This document shows, piece by piece, positions 18,108 to 27,432 of a stretch of DNA of 36,364 nucleotides; position 1 is the first letter of the stretch, and the number at the start of each line of letters is the position of its first letter. The translations under genes were made by a program, and so were the position numbers. A model generated the notes under the pieces. The model did not search any database. It was not told where the DNA came from and was given only the letters and a program-made list of their open reading frames with translations. The DNA is from Verrucomicrobiales bacterium (GTDB lineage: Bacteria; Verrucomicrobiota; Verrucomicrobiia; Verrucomicrobiales; V1-33). The DNA lies in NCBI GenBank assembly GCA_947460575.1, contig CANHIJ010000032.1, forward strand, positions 1-36,364, in the 5' to 3' direction.

Positions 18108-20018
18108 ATGCTTCCACCTACCCCACTCCGGCCCCTCGCCAGGGCCCTCGCCCTCGCCCTCCCCGCCCTCAGCTGGTCCGCCCCCCCTCCCTCCCTCAGC
18201 CTCCACGACTCCCTCACCCCCTCCCCCATCGTCGCCCTCAGCTCCGGCCAAGCCCTCATCCAGGGCCGCTCCACCCAGCCAGACGGCTCCCCCGTCGCCC
18301 TCCGCATCACCACCGCCTCCGGCCACGCTTTCCACACCTCCACCCCCGTCCTCGCCCACCGCTTCTCCGCCTCCTTCCCCCGCGACTTCCCTCCAGCCCC
18401 TCCCCTCCAGCCAGACCTCCTCTACGTCGACGCCTCCGCCGCCCCAGATGCCGCCAGCCCCGACCCCCTCAACCATCAGGCCCAAGCCCTCCTCATCGTC
18501 TCCGGCCCCGGCCCCGCTGAGCGCCCCGACCTCCCCCAGCCCTTCAGCGACGACCTGACGGACGCCTCCGGCCGCCAAGACGCCGCCGCCGCCCACTGGC
18601 CCCAAATCCGCTCCCTGGCCAACCTCTATATGGCCAGCCGCGCCGCCCGACTCGCCGCCGTCGGCCGCCCCCACTTCGACCTCGCCACCCCTACCGACTT
18701 CGCCTGGTTCCGCCAAAACCTCTCCCTCTTCGATTTCGACCACCGCGATCGCGACTGGTCCACCCCACTCGGCCACCGCGTCGCCCCCGGCTTCTGGCAG
18801 GCCGCCTGGAATACCTGGTTCAACCCCTCCAATAGCCACCCCTGGGACCCCAGCCCCGCCCAACCCCACTTCCGACCCTACACCTTCACCAACGACCTCG
18901 CCGACCTCCTCATCCTCCACCAAATGCGGCGCTCCCTCCCCCGCCCCTTCCCCGACCACCGCGACGCCCTCTGCCACCAAGCCCTCGCCAATCTCCTCGC
19001 CCTCCAGCACCAGGCCCCCGACAATTTCGCCCTCCCCGATCCCCCCTCCCCGCGCGAAAACTACACCGACGGCGCCTGGCGCTACGGCCTCTTCGAATCC
19101 GGCGAATTCCTCACCGAAGGCACCGGCTGGTTCGCCAACCCAGCACACTCCGACCACCGCCGCGGCGGCGTCTTCCTCGGCCGCGCCCTTTGGGCCCTCG
19201 GCGAATCCCTCCTCGCCGAACCCTCCGGCCCCCTCGCCGACCGCATCCGCGCCGCCCTCCCCCGCTCCCTCCACTTCGCCTTCCACGACGGACCAGCCCG
19301 CGGCTACACCCACCCCAGCCCCTCCGGCCTCCCCATCTGGCGCGACCCCGGCGAACACGGCTACCTCCTCCTCGGCATGATCGCCGCCGCCCGCGCCGCC
19401 CCAGACCTCCCCGTCCCCTCCCTCCAAGGCCCCAGCCCCCTCCCCCTCGCCCAAGCCTGCGCCCAAGCCCTCGATGCCCTCGCCGATCCACCCCGCCCAG
19501 ATGGCGGCTGGACCCAATACCCAGACCAGGACGCCATGGCCATCGCCGCCCTCACCGACGGCGCCCTCGCCTTCCCCCTCCACCCCTCCGCTCCCCGCTG
19601 GCGCGCCTGTGCCCAAGCCGCCGCCGATGCCTGGCTCGCCCTCCCCACCCCCGTCACCGAACGCCGCCAACCCACCCCCCATTTCGGCTTCCGCCAAAAC
19701 CACCACATGACCCACTTCATGGGCCCAGACCACCGCCTTCGCTTCACCTTCTATGTCTCCGGCCACTGGCTCCACGCCCTCGCCAAACTCAACAAAATCG
19801 CCCCCACCCCGCGCTACCGCGACCGCTGCCTCGCCCTCCTCTCCTACCTCTGCGGCGCCAATCCCTTCCACGCCCGCCTCCTCAACGAACTCGGCTCCGT
19901 CCCCAATTTCGTCCTCGATACCGACGGCGACGGCCTCGAAGACCGCCTCACCCACGACCTCTACCCAGAATCCTCCGCCTTCGTCCAGATCGGCCTCCTC
20001 CACTTCCTATCCCCCTAA
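18108..20018 (+). CDS. Secreted protein of unknown function
   Basis: 636 residues from the ATG at 18108, chosen because MLPPTPLRPLARALALALPALSWSAP is a good signal peptide; an ATG at 18069 is also in frame. I do not recognise a named family. The middle is rich in Trp/His/Tyr and helical-looking repeats (WRYGLFESGEFLTEGTGWFA, GGVFLGRALWALGESLL, HHMTHFMGPDHRLRFTFYVS). This is reminiscent of the alpha/alpha-toroid folds of polysaccharide lyases and six-hairpin glycosidases, but that is only an impression. Near the C-terminus LDTDGDGLEDRL looks like a calcium-binding thrombospondin-type-3/dockerin-like loop. Its 3' end overlaps the convergent next gene by 12 bp. Confidence 0.7.
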   Translation: MLPPTPLRPLARALALALPALSWSAPPPSLSLHDSLTPSPIVALSSGQALIQGRSTQPDGSPVALRITTASGHAFHTSTPVLAHRFSASFPRDFPPAPPLQPDLLYVDASAAPDAASPDPLNHQAQALLIVSGPGPAERPDLPQPFSDDLTDASGRQDAAAAHWPQIRSLANLYMASRAARLAAVGRPHFDLATPTDFAWFRQNLSLFDFDHRDRDWSTPLGHRVAPGFWQAAWNTWFNPSNSHPWDPSPAQPHFRPYTFTNDLADLLILHQMRRSLPRPFPDHRDALCHQALANLLALQHQAPDNFALPDPPSPRENYTDGAWRYGLFESGEFLTEGTGWFANPAHSDHRRGGVFLGRALWALGESLLAEPSGPLADRIRAALPRSLHFAFHDGPARGYTHPSPSGLPIWRDPGEHGYLLLGMIAAARAAPDLPVPSLQGPSPLPLAQACAQALDALADPPRPDGGWTQYPDQDAMAIAALTDGALAFPLHPSAPRWRACAQAAADAWLALPTPVTERRQPTPHFGFRQNHHMTHFMGPDHRLRFTFYVSGHWLHALAKLNKIAPTPRYRDRCLALLSYLCGANPFHARLLNELGSVPNFVLDTDGDGLEDRLTHDLYPESSAFVQIGLLHFLSP

Positions 20019-20579
20019 AACCCGGGATCCACTCCCCGTTTTCACCTCCACCTGCATGGTGCTCAATTTGCCATAAACCCGCTCCAGCCGCTGCACCGGC
20101 CACCAGCGATAAAGATATATCTCCAGCGGACGCCACATCGCCACCCAACCCATGATCGTCAAACCCTGCCGCAACATGTCGTGCCAGGTGCCCTGCCCAT
20201 CCCCCAGAGTCCGTGCCGCCAACTCGCACAACGCCAAAAAACCCACCCCCGTCACCAGCGCCATCCGTCCCTCCTTCATCAGCTGCCGGAACTCCCGCCG
20301 CGTCATCTCCGCCCGGTACTCAAAATAGTGCCGCACCGCTTCCCCAATCAGCTTCCGGGGCTCCGCAACCCCCTCCGGCACCTGGCCCAAATGCACCAAC
20401 AACCGCCAGGGCACCCGCAGCGAAAATTCCTGCGCCCAACTCACGATAAATTGCTCCGCCTCCCGGTCCAAATCCCGCTCGTGAAACGGCGACGGATCCA
20501 TGGAGTTAAACAACTGCGACACTTCCTCCACCCGCACTTCGATCAAACCAGAAAATGTCGCCTCAGCTCTGCTGCCCAT
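20007..20579 (-). CDS. Conserved-looking hypothetical membrane protein
   Basis: 190 residues from the ATG at 20579. The N-terminal soluble part (VEEVSQLFNSMDPSPFHERDLDREAEQFIVSWAQEF, then LLVHL) resembles a widespread uncharacterised bacterial family. The second half has two hydrophobic segments, ALVTGVGFLALCELAA and GLTIMGWVAMWRPLEIYLY, so it is probably an inner-membrane protein. G-ending codon use fits a real minus-strand gene here. No function can be assigned. Its end overlaps the convergent gene ending at 20018 by 12 bp. Confidence 0.65.
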   Translation of the reverse strand: MGSRAEATFSGLIEVRVEEVSQLFNSMDPSPFHERDLDREAEQFIVSWAQEFSLRVPWRLLVHLGQVPEGVAEPRKLIGEAVRHYFEYRAEMTRREFRQLMKEGRMALVTGVGFLALCELAARTLGDGQGTWHDMLRQGLTIMGWVAMWRPLEIYLYRWWPVQRLERVYGKLSTMQVEVKTGSGSRVLGG

Positions 20580-20785
20580 CCCTCATCATAGGCCCTCCCC
20601 TCCCCCACTTCCAGCAACACTGCTCGCCCCTTTTTCCCTCGCGGCGACCCCGCGCCCCCTAACCGCTTGGCCTCCCGGGGCCGCTTAAGTAAAGCCCCTA
20701 GGAGAGGGCCTGGACTTGGCCCGAATTGTTTTTCTAGGCCCCTCCTGTACTGGTTCCTAGGCCCCGCAGTGGCCCCCCACGCGCC

Positions 20786-23323
20786 ATGAACCGCCCCCTC
20801 CCCCCTTCCCTCCTGGCCCTCCTCTGCCTCCTCGCCGCCCCCCTCGCCTGGGCCCAAACCCAGCCAGGTTGGATTTCCAGCGACGGCAAAAGCGCCCCCG
20901 GCGACCCCATCGTGCTCCGCGTCGTCGCCACCTCCCCCGAATTCACCGAACTCGAACTCTCCCTCCCTGGCGTCTTCGACGAAGCCGTCGCATACGCCAA
21001 GCGCTCCTTCCGCCGCCTCTCCCTCCCCCCGACCCAACTCGTCTCCGGCATCGGCTTCCCCGACCGCAACAACCCCCGCGGCTGGTGGGAATTCCCCGCC
21101 GCCCTGCGCCTCGCCCCCAAACCGCCCGCCCGCTACCTCCAGCCCTCCCTCGGCAGCCTCCAAAAGGCCTTCTTTCCCAGCTCCGCCCTCGGCCAATCCC
21201 CCCGCACCGCCGAAGAAATGCGCCAACTCGGCATCAACCCCGAAGGCGCCCAACCCTCCGTCCCGCGCCTCCGCTCCACCCTCGCCGTCTCCCGCCAAAA
21301 TAGCCCCCGCGACCTCGTCCTCGAATCCAAAATCCTCGAATTCCGCGACGTCAAACTCTCCGCCCCCATCGTCCCCGCTGGCTTCGAGGGCTCCGACGAA
21401 GCCGACGGCTTCGTCCCCCCAGAACTCGTCGACGAATCCTTCTACGCCCAATTCGAGGGCACCTACATCGGCAGCGAACCCGAACTCGGCTCCCTCTCCA
21501 GCCTCGGCGCCTTCGCCGGCGTCTCCCTCGCCCTCGCCCCCTACCACATCCTCACTCCCACCCTCGTCCGCCTCCCCTCCAAAATCAGCCTCGTCATCAA
21601 ACACCGCAACGGCACCGAAGATTACGACTGCCCCGTCCCCTGGGACGCCTGGGCTTCCCTCCCCCCCTTCCTCAACGGCCAAGCCATCCTCGACTCCCTT
21701 ACCAAAAAAGGCCTCCCCATCGAGGCCTCCCGCAGCGCCCACTACCTCATCCTCACCCCCCAATCCTGGTACTCCATCCTCCAGCCCCTCGCCGCCTGGA
21801 AAGCCATCAAGGGCCTCAACGTCGACTTCGCCTTCGTCGGCTCCTCCCCCGCAGACGACCTCCCCAACTCCCGCAGCGCCATCGACGCCTTCATCGAAAA
21901 CTACTTCCAAAAACACTACTGCCACGGCGTCTACGTCCTCATCTGCGGCGACGTCGACGTCGTCGAAGCCGGCCGCAGCTCCCTCATCACCGGCTCCCCA
22001 GACGGCAGCCTCGCCGACTCCGACCACGTCTACGAAGTCATCGGCGCCAACACATCCCCCAGCCTCTACGTCGGCCGACTCTCCGCCAACTCCGACGCTG
22101 ACCTCCAGGCCCAAGTCGACAAAATCCTCCGCTACGAACGCACCCCCCCACCCGGCGACTGGCCCACCCGCGCCACCCTCTGCGCCAATAGCCAAAACGA
22201 CGCCGGCAGCTACGGCGTCAACCCCGACTGGCCCTCCAAATACGCCAAGGCCGTCCAAGACGCCGTCAACTACGGCGGCTACACCGCCCCCCCCACCTTC
22301 CAAACTCTCCACGCCGGCGCCCTCAGCGCCGCCACCACCCGCGCCACCAACGCCGACGTCGCCGCCGCCCTCAACGACGGCCGCGGCCTCCTCCTCTACC
22401 GCGGGCACGGCGACGAAAATAGCTGGACCTCCGGCTGGGACGGCTCCGGAACCGCCGAAAGCAGCGGCCTCCCCTGGACCCGCACCTCCCACGTCAACGC
22501 CCTCGCCAACACCGTCCACCCCATCGTCTTCGCGATCAATTGCCTCAACAGCCGCCTCAACCGCGCCGACTGCATCGCCGAAGCCTGGATGCAGCGCCCC
22601 AACTCCGGCGCCGTCGCCCACTTCGGCGCCACCGTGACCTCCTACACCAGCGAAAACCACCAGCGCACCAAGGGCATCTTCCGAGCCCTCTACGAAAGCG
22701 GATTCTCCAGACTCGGCCCCGCCCTCGCCGAGGCCGAGCGCATCAGCTTCTCCACCTCCGGCGGCGGCGACAGCTGGAACAGCAATACCTTCGCCTACCT
22801 GCTCCTCGGCGATCCCGAAATGACCGTGCGCAAAAAAACCGTGCCCCAATGGAAAATTGTCGCCGAAATCGCCGCCTTTGCCAAAGTCGAACCCTACCTC
22901 AAGGGCGTCCGCCTCACCGTCCTCGACTCCGCCGATAAGCCAGACCCCGCCGGCTTCGTCCGCCTCGTCGACACCCAGGGCGGCCTCCACAACGGCTTCG
23001 CCGACATCGAGGGCAACGTGACCTTCCCCTCCCTCCTCAAATCCCAAATCGCCCGCGCCGATATCCTCGGCGACGGCCTCGCCTACGGCGTCCTTTTCCT
23101 CCAAGCCCCGGCCCTCCACCCAGAAGGCATGACCCAAGCCGGCTTCCGCGTCCGCCTCCTCGACATGCCCACCGCCCGCTTCCAAATCTACGGCTCCTCC
23201 GACCTCATGCAGTGGACCCCCCTCGGCCTCTCCCAGCCCGACGGCGACGACCAAGTCTTCACCGACCCCGGCGTCCGCGGCGTCCCCTCCAAGTTCTACC
23301 GCGCCGTCCAAGTTACCCGCTAG
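20786..23323 (+). CDS. Gingipain-like cysteine protease (peptidase family C25), secreted
   Basis: 845 residues from the ATG at 20786 with signal peptide MNRPLPPSLLALLCLLAAPLAWA. A propeptide-like region (about 25-310) precedes the C25 domain at about 320-690. There, HYLILTPQSWYSILQPLAAW starts the first half, 'YVLICGDVDVV' follows, and the second half has the catalytic pair: His541 in LYRGHGDENSW and Cys586 in FAINCLNSRLN. 'AFGAT'-type strand VAHFGATVTSYTSENH and the LLGDPEMTVRKK end are typical of the family. After it come an Ig-like segment and the tail FQIYGSSDLMQWTPLG...SKFYRAVQV, related to the tail of the protein at 1154. Likely an extracellular or surface-bound endopeptidase. C25 enzymes are best known in Bacteroidota; type IX secretion is not evident here. 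Confidence 0.85.
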   Translation: MNRPLPPSLLALLCLLAAPLAWAQTQPGWISSDGKSAPGDPIVLRVVATSPEFTELELSLPGVFDEAVAYAKRSFRRLSLPPTQLVSGIGFPDRNNPRGWWEFPAALRLAPKPPARYLQPSLGSLQKAFFPSSALGQSPRTAEEMRQLGINPEGAQPSVPRLRSTLAVSRQNSPRDLVLESKILEFRDVKLSAPIVPAGFEGSDEADGFVPPELVDESFYAQFEGTYIGSEPELGSLSSLGAFAGVSLALAPYHILTPTLVRLPSKISLVIKHRNGTEDYDCPVPWDAWASLPPFLNGQAILDSLTKKGLPIEASRSAHYLILTPQSWYSILQPLAAWKAIKGLNVDFAFVGSSPADDLPNSRSAIDAFIENYFQKHYCHGVYVLICGDVDVVEAGRSSLITGSPDGSLADSDHVYEVIGANTSPSLYVGRLSANSDADLQAQVDKILRYERTPPPGDWPTRATLCANSQNDAGSYGVNPDWPSKYAKAVQDAVNYGGYTAPPTFQTLHAGALSAATTRATNADVAAALNDGRGLLLYRGHGDENSWTSGWDGSGTAESSGLPWTRTSHVNALANTVHPIVFAINCLNSRLNRADCIAEAWMQRPNSGAVAHFGATVTSYTSENHQRTKGIFRALYESGFSRLGPALAEAERISFSTSGGGDSWNSNTFAYLLLGDPEMTVRKKTVPQWKIVAEIAAFAKVEPYLKGVRLTVLDSADKPDPAGFVRLVDTQGGLHNGFADIEGNVTFPSLLKSQIARADILGDGLAYGVLFLQAPALHPEGMTQAGFRVRLLDMPTARFQIYGSSDLMQWTPLGLSQPDGDDQVFTDPGVRGVPSKFYRAVQVTR

Positions 23324-23486
23324 CCCCCCCGCCTTCCCAAGCCCGCTTCCGGCCCATCTACATCCCCTCTACCTCCCATTTTCCTCACCTTCCACATCCC
23401 CCCCCCGCCGCTCCCCTCATCCACCCAATCCCTCAGCCCCGCATCCCAGCCCATTCCCCCACCGCCAATTAATCTTCCAGCCGCGC

Positions 23487-23522
23487 AAAAAAGCGGTCTC
23501 CGCGAGGCGCGCCCGCGGGGAC
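23487..23522 (-). terminator. Intrinsic terminator of the lipoprotein gene
   Basis: GTCTCCGCG at 23496-23504 pairs with CGCGGGGAC at 23514-23522 (eight of nine pairs Watson-Crick, one G-U). In the leftward direction it is followed by a run of six T (complement of 23487-23492). It sits just past the stop at 23528. Confidence 0.7.
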
Positions 23523-23527
23523 TCGCC

Positions 23528-24373
23528 TCACCGCAACTCCTTCGCCAACCGCGCGGTCGCCCGGGCAATCACCCCGTCCAGTTCGCCCCGCAGCTCCCCC
23601 ACTCCTCCCGCCGCCCACTCCGGCAAAGTCCGCTCCACCGCAGACCGCTCCTCCACGCTTCCTCCCCCCACCTCCTCACCCGAAGCCGTGTCTAGGACCC
23701 GCCAGTAAATCTTCAGACTCGCCGCCAAGCGCTCGCCCCGGCCCTTCTCCTGCCCCTGCAAAGACGGCCCCACCACGTGCAACACCAGCACACTGCGGCC
23801 GCCCAATCGCGCCAACTCCTCGCGCGCCAGCGGATTCCCCTGCAACCACTGCAGCGACGCCTCGCTGCGCCGCACCTCCGAAAAAGCCGCCCCCCGCGCC
23901 GCCCACTGCTGCCGCACCGCCGCCTCCACCACCTCTCCCCACAGCCGATCCGGAGCCCGGTTCCGCATTTTTTTTGACGCCGCCTGTACCCCCTCCCCAT
24001 TCCACGCAGCCGAATAAGTCAACGCCGCCTGCAGCGGCATCACCGCCCCCGCCGCCGCCCCCGCCGCCAACACCGGCGTCAATACTAAAAATAAAGCTTC
24101 TCCGCTGTTCCTCGCTGCGTTCACCCCATCCCCCAAAAACTTATTTCGGTTCACCTCCTTCTGAACCCAACTCTCGTGAAATGACATCGGCTTCGCAAAA
24201 CTGACCTGGTCCTGCAACCCCATGATTATCACCGGAACCGGCTGTCGCAGGCGCACCTTCACCGCCGCCGCCGCCCCAGTTCCACTCGCCGCCGCCCCGC
24301 CGCCGCTGCTCGCGCAGCCGGAAACTGCCCAGCACACCGCCACCCATCCCATGCGCCAAAAAACTGCTTTCAT
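23528..24373 (-). CDS. Putative lipoprotein of unknown function
   Basis: 281 residues from the ATG at 24373 (MKAVFWRMGWVAVCWAVSGC), which places the lipobox VSGC with Cys20 right after a hydrophobic core; the longer frame to 24415 lacks a better start. The mature part begins with a Gly/Ala/Ser linker and contains 'VIIMGLQDQVSFAKPM', an Ala-rich hydrophobic stretch (LVLTPVLAAGAAAGAVMPLQ), and a C-terminal region 'LARLGGRSVLVLHVVGPSLQG' with 'LKIYWRVLDTASGEEVGGG'. That last part resembles outer-membrane proteins that sum or compare hydrophobic ligands, such as LpoB/CsgG-like folds, but I cannot assign it. Divergent from the zinc-ribbon protein at 24587. Confidence 0.75.
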   Translation of the reverse strand: MKAVFWRMGWVAVCWAVSGCASSGGGAAASGTGAAAAVKVRLRQPVPVIIMGLQDQVSFAKPMSFHESWVQKEVNRNKFLGDGVNAARNSGEALFLVLTPVLAAGAAAGAVMPLQAALTYSAAWNGEGVQAASKKMRNRAPDRLWGEVVEAAVRQQWAARGAAFSEVRRSEASLQWLQGNPLAREELARLGGRSVLVLHVVGPSLQGQEKGRGERLAASLKIYWRVLDTASGEEVGGGSVEERSAVERTLPEWAAGGVGELRGELDGVIARATARLAKELR

Positions 24374-24586
24374 CGTGATTGAGTAGATTTGCCGCGCCGA
24401 ACCCACCCTATCCATGCGCGCGGCCCCTCCCCCTGTCCATTTTTCATTTGAATTTAACTGCTTATCCTAACTTCCTGCACCCAACCCCCAGCGCGATCCC
24501 ACCCCCGCGGCATTCCTTAAATTACTGGACTCTGCACCACTTCCGCTCAATTGTTGATCTGTTGCTCCAGAGCGCCCCCCGCCCTC

Positions 24587-26062
24587 ATGCCCTCCGTCTT
24601 CCTGCCCTGCCCCACCTGCGCTACCCCGCTTATCCTCGATGAGGAAAACGTCGGCCTCGAAGTCGTGTGCCCCCGCTGCGCCACCTTTCTGCTCCTTCCA
24701 GAAACCATCGACGCCTCCCTCCAGCCCACTCTCATCACTTCCCCCAGCGCGCCTCCTAGCGCTCCCCCGCCCAAATCCCTCCTCCCCCAAGGCCGCCGCA
24801 AGTCCGCCCAGGACGAAATCAAACGCCTCGCCGCCGCCGCCGCCGCCGCAGGAGGCGCCCACTCCTTCCACCCCGAAGAAACCTCCCTCCCCACCGACCA
24901 CCGCCGCACCCCCATCCCCTCCCGCCGCGACCCCAACGCTCCCCTCCCTCCCGGCCTCGAACCGACCCCGCTTCAACCCATCGAGCCCCGCCCAGATCTC
25001 GACCTCGGCTCCCCTCCCCTGCGCGGCCCCTCCCGCTTCGTTCAGCCAGAGCCAGCCCCTCCTCCCCCCTCTGAAGGCGAAGCCAGCGACGAATCGGCCG
25101 CCCGCGGCGGCTTCCGCCTCGGCGAAGAGCGCCGCCTCCACTTCAGTCCCATCCCCACCGCAGAAGCTGGCGCCGATGCCCCCGACTGGGGCTCCAAACC
25201 TGAAAGCCCCGACCAAGCCGCCCGCTCCCGCCGCTTCATCTCCTTCGCCCTCCTCCTCGTGCTCCTCGCCGCCGGCGGAGTCGGCATCTACACCTTCCGC
25301 CAAGCCCTCCTGGCCCCCAAGGCCATCACCGAACTTTCCCAGGACCCCAACCCCGCCGCCCCCCGCTCCCAGGAAGACGTCATGCGCAACGTCCGCGACG
25401 CCCGCCTTGTCCTCCAGCGCTTCCTCGCCGCCGATTCCCTCGAAGCCCTGGCCGCAGAAGTCCGCCACCCGGAAATCTCCCAGCCCCGCATGCAGCGCCA
25501 CTACGCTGCCCAACCCCTCAAACCCCTCAAACTCCGCAGCGAAAGCCAGTCCTGGAGCGAAATTCGCTTCGGCGATACCGATTTCATCCGCGCCGGCATG
25601 GAATTGAGCGACTTCCGCACCTACCTCATCACCCTCGAAATCGTCCCCGGCGGCGAACCCAAGGTTGACTGGGAATCCTTCGTCAATTGGGCCGAGCTCC
25701 CCTGGAAGGACTTCCTCAAAACGCCCCCAGAACAGGCCATCGACTACCGCGTCACCCTCTCCCACGACGTCCGCGATCAGTACTACAATTACTCCTTCCA
25801 GGGCCAGGAACTCGAAATGCTCTGCTTTAAACTAGAAGACCCCGAAAAATTCGGCAGCTGCTGGGCCTACTGCCAAAAGGACTCCGAGGCCGCCTCCCAA
25901 ATCCTCTTCAACCTCAGGCGCGCCCGCCGCCAGGGCATCCACAACACCGATGGCAAATTGGCCACCTCCTGCATGCTCCGCCTCCACTTCCCCCCCGCAG
26001 GCCGGACCACGAACCAGGTGCTCATCGAATCCTTCCTCCAGGAGGGCTGGGTCCAGCCCTAG
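24587..26062 (+). CDS. Zinc-ribbon single-pass membrane protein of unknown function
   Basis: 491 residues from the ATG at 24587 (MPSVFLPCPTC). The N-terminus is a zinc ribbon with C8, C11, C28 and C31 (PCPTCATPLILDEENVG...CPRC), similar to MJ0042/zinc-ribbon domains of bacterial membrane proteins. A Pro/Ser-rich low-complexity linker of about 170 residues follows, then one transmembrane helix (RFISFALLLVLLAAGGVGIYTF, about 215-236). The extracytoplasmic part of about 240 residues has mixed alpha/beta sequence (LVLQRFLAADSLEALAAEVRH, WCYCQ-like Cys-containing 'SCWAYCQKDSEAASQIL'). No enzyme motif is recognised. The layout (zinc ribbon, linker, TM, exported domain) is common in Planctomycetota and Verrucomicrobiota. 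Confidence 0.75.
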   Translation: MPSVFLPCPTCATPLILDEENVGLEVVCPRCATFLLLPETIDASLQPTLITSPSAPPSAPPPKSLLPQGRRKSAQDEIKRLAAAAAAAGGAHSFHPEETSLPTDHRRTPIPSRRDPNAPLPPGLEPTPLQPIEPRPDLDLGSPPLRGPSRFVQPEPAPPPPSEGEASDESAARGGFRLGEERRLHFSPIPTAEAGADAPDWGSKPESPDQAARSRRFISFALLLVLLAAGGVGIYTFRQALLAPKAITELSQDPNPAAPRSQEDVMRNVRDARLVLQRFLAADSLEALAAEVRHPEISQPRMQRHYAAQPLKPLKLRSESQSWSEIRFGDTDFIRAGMELSDFRTYLITLEIVPGGEPKVDWESFVNWAELPWKDFLKTPPEQAIDYRVTLSHDVRDQYYNYSFQGQELEMLCFKLEDPEKFGSCWAYCQKDSEAASQILFNLRRARRQGIHNTDGKLATSCMLRLHFPPAGRTTNQVLIESFLQEGWVQP

Positions 26063-26184
26063 AAGTCCCCGCGCCCCGATGCGGCCGCAACCCCACATGC
26101 CTCCGCCCGATTTGCCGCCTTGCTCCCCCCCACATCGCGCGCCACCCTTTCCCCTCTCTCAAGCCATTCCTACCTGACATCCTC

Positions 26185-27216
26185 ATGCCCGTCGCCACTC
26201 CCGCGCAATACGCCGCCATGCTCGACGCTGCCCAAAAAGGCAGCTACGCCTATCCGGCCATCAACATCACTTCCATCACCACCATCAACGGCGCGCTCAA
26301 AGCCTTCGCCGACGCCAAATCCGACGGCATCATCCAGGTCTCCACCGGCGGCGGCCAGTTTGCCTCCGGCATCAACGTCAAAGACATGGCCCTCGGCGCC
26401 ATCGTCCTCGCCGAAGCCACCCACCGCCTCGCCGAACGCTACAACGTCCTCGTCGCCCTCCACACCGACCACTGCCAACCCGGCAAAGTCGACACCTTCC
26501 TCAAACCCCTCATCGCCGAAACCTCCCGCCGCCGCGCCGCCGGTCTCAATAACCTCTTCAATTCCCACATGCTCGACGCCTCCGAGCTCCCCCTGGAGGA
26601 AAATATCCGCCTCTCCAAGGACCTCCTCCAACTCTGCGCCGCCAACGAAATCATCCTCGAAGTCGAAGCCGGCGTCGTCGGCGGCGAGGAAGACGGCCAC
26701 GATACCTCCGGCGTCTCCGCTGACAAACTCTACACCAGCCCCGAGGACATGCTCGAAGTCTACGAGTCTCTCCAAGGCATCGGCCGCTACATGTTTGCCG
26801 CCACCTTCGGCAACGTCCACGGCGCCTACAAACCAGGCGCCGTCAAACTCAAACCCACCATCCTCCGCGACGGCCAAGCCGCCGTCACCGCCAAATACGG
26901 CCCCGCCGCAGAAATGGACCTCGTCTTCCACGGCGGCTCCGGCACCCCCCTCGAGGAAATCCGCGAAACCCTCGACTACGGCGTCGTCAAAATGAACATC
27001 GACACCGATACCCAATACGCCTTCACCCGCCCCATCGCCGAACACATGTTCCGCCACTTCGACGGCGTCCTCAAAATCGACGGCGAAATCGGCGACAAAA
27101 AAATCTACGACCCCCGCGTCTACCTCAAAAAAGGCGAAGAAGGCCTCGCCAAACGCCTCTTCCAAGCCTGCCTCGACCTCCGCTCCGACGGCAAATCCAT
27201 CTTCGGCCAAGTCTAA
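26185..27216 (+). CDS. fbaA: Class II fructose-1,6-bisphosphate aldolase
   Basis: 343 residues from the ATG at 26185 (MPVATPAQYAAMLDAAQKG). It interconverts fructose-1,6-bisphosphate with dihydroxyacetone phosphate and glyceraldehyde-3-phosphate (glycolysis and gluconeogenesis) and is zinc dependent. The zinc ligands and catalytic residues are visible: D95-H96 in ALHTDHC, the E159/E161 region in LEVEAGVVGGEEDGHD, H212 in FGNVHGAYK, H249 in LVFHGGSGTP, and N271/D273 in KMNIDTDTQ. Length and the GGEEDG insertion put it in the yeast-/actinobacterial-type class IIA group. An intrinsic terminator follows at 27236. No glycolytic neighbour is present. Confidence 0.96.
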   Translation: MPVATPAQYAAMLDAAQKGSYAYPAINITSITTINGALKAFADAKSDGIIQVSTGGGQFASGINVKDMALGAIVLAEATHRLAERYNVLVALHTDHCQPGKVDTFLKPLIAETSRRRAAGLNNLFNSHMLDASELPLEENIRLSKDLLQLCAANEIILEVEAGVVGGEEDGHDTSGVSADKLYTSPEDMLEVYESLQGIGRYMFAATFGNVHGAYKPGAVKLKPTILRDGQAAVTAKYGPAAEMDLVFHGGSGTPLEEIRETLDYGVVKMNIDTDTQYAFTRPIAEHMFRHFDGVLKIDGEIGDKKIYDPRVYLKKGEEGLAKRLFQACLDLRSDGKSIFGQV

Positions 27217-27235
27217 AAAGCCCCCTCCCTTCCCC

Positions 27236-27312
27236 GACCCGCCTGGCGCGGCCGCGGCTTCCGTCCACCTCCCTGGACCGAGCCCCGCCCCTCCCCAGGC
27301 GGGTCTTTTTTT
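27236..27312 (+). terminator. Branched intrinsic terminator after the aldolase gene
   Basis: GACCCGCCTGG at 27236-27246 pairs perfectly with CCAGGCGGGTC at 27295-27305, followed by seven T (27306-27312). The 48-nt loop contains a smaller hairpin, GTCCA-CCTCCC-TGGAC. Confidence 0.85.
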
Positions 27313-27432
27313 GGCCCTCGCCCCCAACCCCTTTTTTCCCCGCGACCCCACCACTCCCGAGGTGCATTCCCCCCACTCTCCGCGTACACTCCTTCGCCCG
27401 CTTTTCCCTCAATCCCCCAATCCCTCCCCATT

